From positions 1-6,337 of the forward strand of contig JAITEW010000178.1 in assembly GCA_031281855.1 (NCBI GenBank): a stretch of DNA of 6,337 nt. The letters are read 5' to 3'. How positions within the stretch are numbered: position 1 is the first letter of the stretch; every line of letters starts with the position of its first letter. Shown piece after piece: positions 1 through 5,953 of this stretch. Below the pieces are notes generated by a model that saw only the letters and a program-made list of their open reading frames with translations, made no database searches and was not told the origin of the DNA. This stretch comes from Treponema sp. Its GTDB lineage: Bacteria > Spirochaetota > Spirochaetia > Treponematales > Breznakiellaceae. The translations under genes were made by a program, and so were the position numbers.

Positions 1-1953
1 GGGTATGCCTTTCTCCGCGAGGAAAGGCGCGCGGTTAAGAGGGCTGTCGCTAAAAGAAGCGGCAGATTCGTCGGTTAAGCCGTATGCCTCTTTGCATTGC
101 TCCCATTCGGGACCGCTCCTGGGGTAACGGTTAAAACCGCCGGGCCAGCTCCGGATGTCCAGGACAGGAGCGTCAAGGTAGAGGCACGAAATGTCCCCGG
201 GATAACGGTACGCGTAATTGACCGCATAGAGGCCGCCGCGGCTGAAACCGAAAATCGCGGGTTTCCCGGAAAGGCCCCATGTTCCGGTGATAAGGCTGTG
301 GAAGTTTTTCATACCCTCAACAGCCTGAGGGGCGCCGTAGAGATCGCTCAGGGAACAGTAGGCAACATGCCAGCCAGCGCGGAGCAGCGCAAGATCCGCC
401 CACGGGAAGGCTCCGAAAAATTCAGCCCGCCAGACCCAGGGACGCCCCGGGGCGGGTTTAGCCGGATATACGATCATGGTTTTGCAGGATTTCCCGGACA
501 GTATTCCTTTCAGGTTAAAAGTATCCATACGGAACCCTTCCCATGTTTCTATGCTGTAGCCTTCGGCCCCCGGGGGATTAGGGAGAACTTCCGCAGGGAA
601 ACGGTTAAACGCAAGCACCGGAGCGTGGGTCGCGAAATCGACAGGCGGAATCCCCCGGGGATTTTGGCCCGAAAGGCCGTTTGCCCAGGCGCTGCCTTCA
701 AAGGCGCGGTTAAACCTGAAGCTTATTACATTTTTACTGACCGCGTATGACTCAGGCTCAAGGGGGCCTTTCTCATCCTGAAAATCAAAGGGGACCTGAG
801 CGGGAGCCGCATCGTAGGCGTAGAGCCGGTCCAGAACAGGGGCAAAATGCATTTCCACCGTATCCGGGGCGGTTTTCACAACAGCTTTTATATCCGGCGC
901 AGCATAACCAAAAGGTTTTTTATACAGACACAGCAGAGCCGCGGCGGCGATGCGTTCCCCAAGAACCATATTGCCTGCGGCGCTGATATGGATAGCGTCA
1001 GAAAGCCCCAGATCCGTAGAAGGAACCACAAATACATTTTCGACCGTAAGAGCCGCGAGCCGCTGGGCTTCCCTCACAGTGTTCCAGTATTCGCCTGTTT
1101 TCCCGGTTTCAGGAGCCGTGTAACGGTTCAACTGCACTGTCAGAAAAACCAGGCCGGGATTGGCCAGATCCGAACGCAGCCGGGAAACCATTGCGGTAAA
1201 CCGTTCAAGATACGTATCAGCCAGAAGAGGGGCGGCGTCGGAACAGCCCTGGTACCACAGCACGCCTTTTACATTCCCCGCGGCGGCGATGGTTTTGAGC
1301 ATAGAGCGGTAAAGGCTTCCGTCCTCTTCGGGGTTCCATTGCGAAAGAGGGCTGCCCCCAAGGGATGCCTGGATAAGGCCGATGGGATAGCCCAGCGCCT
1401 TTTTCAGCCTCCTGGCAAAGGCAAGATAAGGGGAGTTCCCGGAGTTCGCGGCTTCGCTGTTTACTTCATGCGCTGTACGTGTTGAATCATTAAAGGGATG
1501 GGACGCCATGTCCCAGTTCATATTGTTCCGAAAAAGGTGTACTCCCGGTTCAGGGGGATCGTAGATAAAGTCCTTGCCGTAACCCGCGGAATTGCTCTGC
1601 CCTGCGATTACAAAAACATCCCCTACACCGGCATGATGGACCATATCTCCCCGGAGGCTCCATTCGACAGCGGTTTCACCGGCAAGCTTAAGGCAGGTTT
1701 CAATCCGGTAAAGCCCTCCTGCTGGAACGCCGCGCAGGCAAATATCCCAATGGCCTTCATCCTCCGCGTCCGCCTGCTGCCAGGGTATGACAGGAACGCC
1801 GGTGTCTTCTTCCGTTACACGGACAAAAACATTTCCTCTTTTTCCCTGTGGGTTTACCTTGGTTCCCCTGATGCTGATAGCGGCGCTGCCGCCTGTCTGC
1901 TGGAATATCTGCCAATCCCGCGGCCCTTCTGTTATATACGCACCTTCTTGCAT
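1..1953 (-). CDS. Two-domain esterase: SGNH (sialate O-acetylesterase-like) plus alpha/beta hydrolase, C-terminus cut by window edge
   Basis: The minus frame is open without a stop from an ATG at 1953 to base 1 (651 codons), so the C-terminus lies outside. Residues 1-110 look like a beta-rich N-terminal module. Residues about 111-345 form an SGNH hydrolase of the sialate O-acetylesterase (SASA/DUF303) type. It shows GQSNSAG at 118-124 (Ser120 the likely nucleophile), SLGGS at 197-201, WYQGCSD at 233-239 and a D319-A-I-H322 catalytic pair. After a beta-type linker, residues about 472-651 resemble an alpha/beta hydrolase: the nucleophile elbow GFSRGG starts at 569 (Ser571), followed by LDAPVLDIRSWPGG at 593-606. 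Its acid and histidine would lie past the edge. There is no signal peptide or membrane segment, so a cytoplasmic enzyme acting on imported acylated sugars is inferred; the substrate is unknown. The start is supported by AAAGG eight bases upstream; the frame closes at a stop at 2007-2005 with no other ATG between. Family assignment is confident, the specific activity is not. Confidence 0.88.
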   Translation of the reverse strand, partial: MQEGAYITEGPRDWQIFQQTGGSAAISIRGTKVNPQGKRGNVFVRVTEEDTGVPVIPWQQADAEDEGHWDICLRGVPAGGLYRIETCLKLAGETAVEWSLRGDMVHHAGVGDVFVIAGQSNSAGYGKDFIYDPPEPGVHLFRNNMNWDMASHPFNDSTRTAHEVNSEAANSGNSPYLAFARRLKKALGYPIGLIQASLGGSPLSQWNPEEDGSLYRSMLKTIAAAGNVKGVLWYQGCSDAAPLLADTYLERFTAMVSRLRSDLANPGLVFLTVQLNRYTAPETGKTGEYWNTVREAQRLAALTVENVFVVPSTDLGLSDAIHISAAGNMVLGERIAAAALLCLYKKPFGYAAPDIKAVVKTAPDTVEMHFAPVLDRLYAYDAAPAQVPFDFQDEKGPLEPESYAVSKNVISFRFNRAFEGSAWANGLSGQNPRGIPPVDFATHAPVLAFNRFPAEVLPNPPGAEGYSIETWEGFRMDTFNLKGILSGKSCKTMIVYPAKPAPGRPWVWRAEFFGAFPWADLALLRAGWHVAYCSLSDLYGAPQAVEGMKNFHSLITGTWGLSGKPAIFGFSRGGLYAVNYAYRYPGDISCLYLDAPVLDIRSWPGGFNRYPRSGPEWEQCKEAYGLTDESAASFSDSPLNRAPFLAEKGIP

Positions 1954-1998
1954 ACACCCTGCCTTTGCCGTTTTTTTACGCTTTCCCGGACAACAAGC

Positions 1999-2027
1999 AT
2001 AGTATTATATACCGGGGTTTATATCAA
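1999..2027 (-). promoter_or_regulatory. Candidate sigma70 promoter of the esterase gene
   Basis: On the minus strand a TTGATA -35 (2027-2022) is followed after 17 bases by TACTAT (2004-1999). This would start transcription near 1992, about 39 bases before the ATG. A perfect TATAAT overlaps at 2009-2004, but it has no good -35 at normal spacing (the TTGATA is only 12 bases away). Which hexamer is used cannot be told from sequence. Confidence 0.5.
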
Positions 2028-2043
2028 CGCGAATCCCGGTTCC

Positions 2044-2072
2044 TTGACATGCATTTCCGGAACGCATAGAAT
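2044..2072 (+). promoter_or_regulatory. Strong sigma70 promoter of the ferritin gene
   Basis: A consensus TTGACA (2044-2049) is separated by exactly 17 bases from TAGAAT (2067-2072), a five-of-six match to the -10 consensus. Transcription would start near 2079, giving a leader of about 40 bases. The spacer holds TTCCGGAA (2055-2062), and GTTCC (2039-2043) is repeated inverted as GGAAC (2059-2063). These could be a repressor site, though this is unproven. Confidence 0.75.
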
Positions 2073-2118
2073 TTAGAGGATTAAAGGAATTGAAGCTGTT
2101 ATAGCTAAGGAGAACATT

Positions 2119-2637
2119 ATGATAAAAGAATCTTTGGTAAAAGCGTTAAGCGATCAGGTAAACGCCGAATACTATTCGGCATATCTTTATCTTGCCATGT
2201 CGGCCTATGCGGATCGGGCGGGGTTCAAGGGTATTGCCAACTGGCTTTTTGTCCAGGCACAGGAAGAAACGGCCCACGGAACTCATCTGTACCAGCATAT
2301 TCTGGGACGGAGCGGGACTCCCGTTTTCGGGGACATCAAAACGCCCCAGACTTCGTTTGGGAGCATAAAAGAAGTTTTTGAAAAAGTCCTTTCCCATGAA
2401 CGCATGGTAACAGAGCGGATTCACAAGATTGCCACGCTGGCCCAGCAGGAACAGGATCATGCCACTTATGGATTTATAGCCTGGTATGTTAACGAACAGG
2501 TTGAAGAAGAGGCGGCAGCCGAAGAGCTTGTCGCCAAAGTTTCGCTTATCGCTGATAATCCGGGGCTGCTCTACAACCTGGACGCGGCCCTGGCTGCGCG
2601 GACCTATACCGATCCCTTTGCCGGAAACGCCGGCTAA
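2119..2637 (+). CDS. ftnA: Non-haem bacterial ferritin (FtnA type)
   Basis: This 172-residue protein has the usual ferritin length and four-helix pattern. It would assemble into a cytoplasmic shell that oxidises ferrous iron and stores it as a ferric mineral. All ferroxidase ligands known from E. coli FtnA occur at the same residue numbers: Glu17, Tyr24, Glu50, His53, Glu94, Gln127 and Glu130. The additional third-iron-site acids Glu49, Glu126 and Glu129 are also present. There is no haem-binding Met in the position expected of bacterioferritin that I could identify, and no encapsulin-type extension. The start is fixed by TAAGGAG (2106-2112), six bases before the ATG. The gene stands alone: it is divergent from the esterase, convergent with dapA, and has its own near-consensus promoter. 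Only a weak hairpin (2648-2666, GAAGG/CCTTC) follows on this strand. The family is very sure; the symbol is by similarity to FtnA. Confidence 0.96.
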   Translation: MIKESLVKALSDQVNAEYYSAYLYLAMSAYADRAGFKGIANWLFVQAQEETAHGTHLYQHILGRSGTPVFGDIKTPQTSFGSIKEVFEKVLSHERMVTERIHKIATLAQQEQDHATYGFIAWYVNEQVEEEAAAEELVAKVSLIADNPGLLYNLDAALAARTYTDPFAGNAG

Positions 2638-2655
2638 CCAATTCGCTGAAGGCAC

Positions 2656-2696
2656 AAAAAACCTTCTTGCCCGGCAGGGGAGGGAAAGCCCCCCCC
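2656..2696 (-). terminator. Likely terminator of the lysC-dapB-dapA operon
   Basis: Just past the dapA stop, the minus strand reads eight G (2696-2689), loop CTTT (2688-2685), then CCCTCCCC (2684-2677). This is an eight-pair stem with one G-U wobble and a four-base loop. A run of six T lies at 2661-2656, about 15 bases further on, which is farther than in a classic intrinsic terminator. On the plus strand the wobble becomes an A-C mismatch and no T tract follows, so the element favours dapA rather than ferritin. Confidence 0.5.
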
Positions 2697-2709
2697 GGCC
2701 TGTCAGGGA

Positions 2710-3615
2710 CTACTTGCGGGTCAAGTTTAGCCCTTCCAGAGCGGTTTTGAGGACAGCTTCGCTCGCCGGCGCCAGGGGGCCCAGGGGCAGCCTGGCGGGG
2801 CCTCCGGGGAGGCCGGCCCATGTCATGGCCGCTTTGATGGGTGCCGGGTTGGTTTCCACAAAGGCCGCTTTGATAAAGGGCAGAAGTTCAAAGTGGATGC
2901 GCCGCGCTTCTTCAAAATGGCCTTCCAGACAGGCTTTCGCAAGGGCCTTGACCCGCCGGGGAACCAGGTTTGAAATGACCGAGATGATCCCCTCCCCTCC
3001 CAGGGCGATGAGCGGCAGGGTAAAGGCGTCATCCCCGGAAAGGACCGCGAAAGGGTTTCCCGCCTGCCGCCGGGGCAGGGCGATTTCCCGGATCATGTCC
3101 CCCATCTGGCCCAGGTCGCCGGAGGATTCCTTGACGCCTGCGATACCGGGGATTTGGGCGATTTTTGCCATAAGGGAAACGGGGATGTTCCGCCCTGTCC
3201 TGGAGGCGATGTTATACACCACTATCGGCAGGCCCACTGCCGCTGCGGCTTCAAAGTGGCGCAGGAGCCCCGAGTCGTTGGGCTTATTGTAATAGGGAGT
3301 TACCACCAGGGCGGCGTCTGCCCCCAGGTCTTTTGCCCGCTGGGTGTAAAGAACCATGTGCCGGGTATCGTTGGACCCTGCCCCGATAATCACCGGGACT
3401 TTTCCCTTCGCCGCCTTTACGGCGATTTGTATGAGCTTCTCTTCCTCATCCTCTTCCAGAGTAGGAGTCTCGCCGGTGGTGCCCAGGGGGACCAGGCCGT
3501 CGATGCCTTCTTCAAGCTGAAAATCAATAAGCCTGCGGAAACCGTCGTAGTCCACGCCGCCTGAATCCTTCATAGGTGTGATGAGGGCGGTAAACGCGCC
3601 TTTCAGTCCGTTCAT
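2710..3615 (-). CDS. dapA: 4-hydroxy-tetrahydrodipicolinate synthase
   Basis: DapA condenses pyruvate with aspartate semialdehyde, the first step committed to diaminopimelate and lysine; the enzyme is cytoplasmic and usually a tetramer. The 301 residues match the family length and form one TIM barrel. The GTTGE motif is at 45-49, with Thr46 and Thr47. Tyr109 (in TPYYNKP) and Tyr134 complete the proton-relay triad. Arg139 sits in IASRTG, and the Schiff-base Lys162 is in GVKESSGD. These correspond to E. coli Thr44, Tyr107, Tyr133, Arg138 and Lys161. A clear AGGAGA (3628-3623) lies seven bases before the ATG. The spacer is seven T, which is unlikely to be a terminator because no strong stem precedes it. 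The gene is last in the operon, 46 bases after dapB. Related aldolases (N-acetylneuraminate lyase, KDG aldolase) share the fold, but the lysine-pathway neighbours support DapA. Confidence 0.96.
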   Translation of the reverse strand: MNGLKGAFTALITPMKDSGGVDYDGFRRLIDFQLEEGIDGLVPLGTTGETPTLEEDEEEKLIQIAVKAAKGKVPVIIGAGSNDTRHMVLYTQRAKDLGADAALVVTPYYNKPNDSGLLRHFEAAAAVGLPIVVYNIASRTGRNIPVSLMAKIAQIPGIAGVKESSGDLGQMGDMIREIALPRRQAGNPFAVLSGDDAFTLPLIALGGEGIISVISNLVPRRVKALAKACLEGHFEEARRIHFELLPFIKAAFVETNPAPIKAAMTWAGLPGGPARLPLGPLAPASEAVLKTALEGLNLTRK

Positions 3616-3661
3616 AAAAAAATCTCCTGTTTCAGTGTGAACGCAAGCTCCCTTCAGGCGC

Positions 3662-4444
3662 TTACGCTAAAATATCCGCCAGCATCTCGTCCATAGTGAA
3701 GATCCCGGACCGGGGTTTGGACACGAGCCATTCTGCCGCAGTAATGGCCCCTGCTGCGAGCCCCTCCCGGTTCCGCACCGTGTGGGTAATCTCCACAGTG
3801 TCCGCAGGGGAATCGAAGATGATGGAATGTGTTCCCGGAACGGAACCGACCCTGAGGCTGGCGTAGTGGAATTCATCCGCCAGAGGAGAACGGTCCAGCA
3901 TCTCGTAAACCGCCTTGTTTTTCCGGGTCATGTTGGCCAGCACCGCTTCAGCCAGGATCTTCGCGGTCCCTGAAGGGCTGTCCGCTTTTTTGTTATGATG
4001 GCTTTCAAAGCCTCCTGCGTCGTATTCAGGGAAGGGATCGAAGAGGCTTGCTGCGTACGCTGCGAGGCGGTAAAAGAGGTTCATCCCAAGGGAAAAGTTG
4101 GGCGCCCAGAACAGGGCGGAACCCGCGGCGTTCACCTTTTCGCTTATCTCAGGCAGCTTGTCATACCAGCCTGTAGTTCCTGTTACTACCGGGATTTTCA
4201 GTTCCGCCAGAGCCGTGATATTGGCCGCCGCGGCGTCGGGCCTGGTGAACTCAATAGCAGCGTCAAAAGTCCCCGGCTTGAACTCCGCGAGCTCCCCGGC
4301 GCTTTTGCGCACCTGGGCCCCAAGGGCGGTCTTTTCCTCTGCCGCAAAGGGATCCGCCGCTGCCAGAACCCTGTGGCCCTTCTCCTGAAGCATCCTCTCA
4401 AGGAGCCTGCCCATCTTCCCATATCCAATAAGCGCTACGTTCAT
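3662..4444 (-). CDS. dapB: 4-hydroxy-tetrahydrodipicolinate reductase
   Basis: DapB reduces the DapA product to tetrahydrodipicolinate using NAD(P)H. The 260-residue protein is slightly short of the 270 or so typical of the family but complete. An N-terminal Rossmann fold has GYGKMG at 7-12, with Asp31 after the second strand, which may favour NADH. TGTTGW is at 88-93 and APNFSLGMN at 114-122. The catalytic signature ESHHNKKADSPSGT at 147-160 contains His149, His150 and Lys153, the counterparts of E. coli His159, His160 and Lys163. The C-terminal sheet motif GTHSIIF is at 204-210. The ATG is only two bases past the lysC stop, with AAAGG six to seven bases upstream inside the end of lysC, so translational coupling is likely. 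Confidence 0.96.
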   Translation of the reverse strand: MNVALIGYGKMGRLLERMLQEKGHRVLAAADPFAAEEKTALGAQVRKSAGELAEFKPGTFDAAIEFTRPDAAAANITALAELKIPVVTGTTGWYDKLPEISEKVNAAGSALFWAPNFSLGMNLFYRLAAYAASLFDPFPEYDAGGFESHHNKKADSPSGTAKILAEAVLANMTRKNKAVYEMLDRSPLADEFHYASLRVGSVPGTHSIIFDSPADTVEITHTVRNREGLAAGAITAAEWLVSKPRSGIFTMDEMLADILA

Positions 4445-4446
4445 TG

Positions 4447-5787
4447 TTATACCTTTATCTCAAAAAAGTCCCCGTGCAGGGCTTTTAGTACCTCTGCGGC
4501 TTCGCTGTCGTCAACGATAAAGCTGATGTTCACTTTGCTGGCGCCTTGGGAGACCATCTGTACCGTCACGCCCAGGAGTTCGCAGATGCGGAAGGCCCGG
4601 GCCAGGATCTCCGAAGAGCGGCGCACGTTGCCGATGATGGTAACAATAGCCTTGCCGGTTTTAATCTCCACGCTGGCAATGCGGGAAAGGTCCTTCTGCA
4701 GCGCAGTAAGATCATAGACCGCGTCCAGAGTGAGGGAGACCGACACCTCGCTGGTAGCTACCATATCCACCGAAAGGCCGTGCTTGGCGAAACAGGAGAA
4801 AACCTCAGCCAAAAACCCGTACTGGCCCAGCATGCGGGTAGAAACAATATCCACTAAAGTAACGTTCTTTCTGGAAGTAAGGGCCTGAATAGGGCTTATT
4901 TTCTTTTCCAGCACCGAAACGATCCTGGTTCCCGGAGCCGCCGGATTGTAAGAGTTCTTAACCAGTACCGGGGTTCCGGTTTTCATGCAGGGCTGCATGG
5001 CCCGGGGGTGGAGAACCTGGGCGCCGAAATAGGCCAGCTCCGCTGCGGCCTCGTAGGTAACCATCTCTACCGGTTTCGCCCTGGGCACCAGCCGGGGGTC
5101 CGCAGTAAGTATGCCGTCTACGTCCTTCCAGACCTGGGCTTCTTCGGCTTTGCAGGCCGCGGCGATCATCGTGGCCGAAAGGTCCGACCCCCCTCGTCCC
5201 AGGGTGGTGATGTTGTTGTTTGCATCTTTCGCGATAAAGCCCGTTACTACCGGCAGGACCCCGTTTTCAACAAGAGGGAGTATCTTTTCAGGAATCAGCT
5301 CCCAGCATTCCTTTACGAGTTCAGCGGCGGTGTAACCGGAATCCGAGACAAAGCCCAGATCCCAGGCGTCAAAGGCCCTGGCGTTGATGCCCACTGTGCT
5401 GAAATAGGCCGCAGCGATACGCACCGAAAGGCGCTCGCCAAAGGACACCAGGTAGTCCCTGGTTCTGGGGGTAAGCTCCCTGATAAGGGAAATCCCTGAA
5501 AGAAGGCTCCGCAGCTCCTCTATGAGGGGCTCTATATCCTTCCGCACCTGATCCGGGAGATTAAGATCCTTCACTGCAGTAAGATGCAGCTCCTCGATCC
5601 GGCTGACGGAAACACCCCCTTGTTTGTAAGCATCGTTAGCCGCTTCCAGGAGATAATCCGTAGTATCCCCCATAGCGGAAAGCACCAGCACAGGTTTCCG
5701 CTCAAGCTGGGTCTTCACAATGCCGGCTACATGGCGGATCCGTTCCGCATTGGCCACGGAACTCCCTCCGAACTTCATCACGATCAT
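4447..5787 (-). CDS. lysC: Monofunctional aspartate kinase, plant-like type
   Basis: Aspartokinase phosphorylates aspartate, opening the pathway to lysine, diaminopimelate, threonine and methionine. The 446 residues hold a kinase domain (about 1-290) and two C-terminal ACT regulatory domains (about 315-446). Visible kinase motifs are KFGGSS (5-10), SAMGDTTD (37-44), SFGERLS (115-121), TLGRGGSDLSA (195-205) and WKDVDGILTADPR (220-232). The ACT segments are DMVATSEVSVSLTLD (341-355) and QMVSQGASKVNISF (410-423), consistent with feedback inhibition by lysine. There is no homoserine dehydrogenase domain. The whole ACT region recalls plant monofunctional aspartokinases; this is from memory, not a search. 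The ATG at 5787 is preceded by GGAAG five bases away, with a stronger AGGAGAGGAG 13 bases away. An ATG at codon 4 is less well placed. First gene of the operon, followed two bases later by dapB. Confidence 0.96.
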   Translation of the reverse strand: MIVMKFGGSSVANAERIRHVAGIVKTQLERKPVLVLSAMGDTTDYLLEAANDAYKQGGVSVSRIEELHLTAVKDLNLPDQVRKDIEPLIEELRSLLSGISLIRELTPRTRDYLVSFGERLSVRIAAAYFSTVGINARAFDAWDLGFVSDSGYTAAELVKECWELIPEKILPLVENGVLPVVTGFIAKDANNNITTLGRGGSDLSATMIAAACKAEEAQVWKDVDGILTADPRLVPRAKPVEMVTYEAAAELAYFGAQVLHPRAMQPCMKTGTPVLVKNSYNPAAPGTRIVSVLEKKISPIQALTSRKNVTLVDIVSTRMLGQYGFLAEVFSCFAKHGLSVDMVATSEVSVSLTLDAVYDLTALQKDLSRIASVEIKTGKAIVTIIGNVRRSSEILARAFRICELLGVTVQMVSQGASKVNISFIVDDSEAAEVLKALHGDFFEIKV

Positions 5788-5817
5788 GAACGCTTCCGCT
5801 CTCCTCTCCTGAGAAGG

Positions 5818-5846
5818 AGTATAGGGAAAAATGTATAAATATGCAA
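5818..5846 (-). promoter_or_regulatory. Promoter of the lysC-dapB-dapA operon
   Basis: On the minus strand TTGCAT (5846-5841) and TATACT (5823-5818) are 17 bases apart, each close to the sigma70 consensus. Transcription would begin near 5811, leaving a leader of only about 24 bases that is mostly ribosome-binding site. That is too short for a lysine riboswitch or attenuator. Confidence 0.65.
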
Positions 5847-5878
5847 TAAAGCTGGATGACTCAGAAGCAGGGAGGGCT

Positions 5879-5919
5879 CCTTGTCTGTTTTTTTATAAGC
5901 CATAAATTTCCAGACAAGG
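5879..5919. repeat. 41-base interrupted palindrome upstream of the lysC promoter
   Basis: CCTTGTCTG (5879-5887) is perfectly repeated inverted as CAGACAAGG (5911-5919). Inside it, TTTAT (5892-5896) pairs with ATAAA (5902-5906) around a five-base loop, and a symmetric four-by-four unpaired block separates the two stems. It lies between the stop of the glycoside hydrolase gene and the lysC -35. It may be a terminator for the upstream gene, but no T tract follows on the minus strand; on the plus strand the T run is inside the hairpin. A protein-binding site is the alternative. Confidence 0.7.
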
Positions 5920-5953
5920 TCGGCGGCTTCGGTAGCGGTATATCTGCGGTTTC

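Larger units (their letters stand above)
2710..5787 (-). other. lysC-dapB-dapA operon
   Basis: Three same-strand genes with gaps of 2 and 46 bases, one promoter before lysC and a hairpin after dapA argue for a single transcript. It supplies the entry steps of diaminopimelate and lysine synthesis. The aspartate-semialdehyde dehydrogenase (asd) needed between LysC and DapA is not in the window, nor are the later dap genes. Confidence 0.85.

Noticed and set aside
1757..1957. 66-residue minus frame starting with GTG at 1957
   Set aside because: It overlaps the start of the esterase gene in another frame, is Arg/Gly-rich and shows no motif; the ATG at 1953 opens the motif-bearing frame.
97..2076. 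Several long plus-strand open frames (97-750, 847-1485, 1498-2076)
   Set aside because: They lie antisense to the continuous minus-strand esterase frame, whose translation shows clear SGNH and alpha/beta-hydrolase motifs. The plus-strand products are Pro/Arg/Gly-rich with no recognisable family.
2146..2655. 169-residue minus frame antisense to ferritin
   Set aside because: It is a shadow of the ferritin gene, which retains every ferroxidase ligand; there is no family resemblance.
2486..3292. 268-residue plus frame across the ferritin end and dapA
   Set aside because: It overlaps the ferritin C-terminus and runs antisense to dapA; its composition is typical of a GC-rich shadow frame.
3616..3661. 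Run of seven T just before dapA as a terminator or attenuator
   Set aside because: No strong stem precedes it, and it fits simply as the spacer between AGGAGA and the start codon.
3995..4717. 240-residue plus frame antisense to dapB and lysC
   Set aside because: Both minus-strand genes are intact with catalytic motifs; this frame has no recognisable domain.
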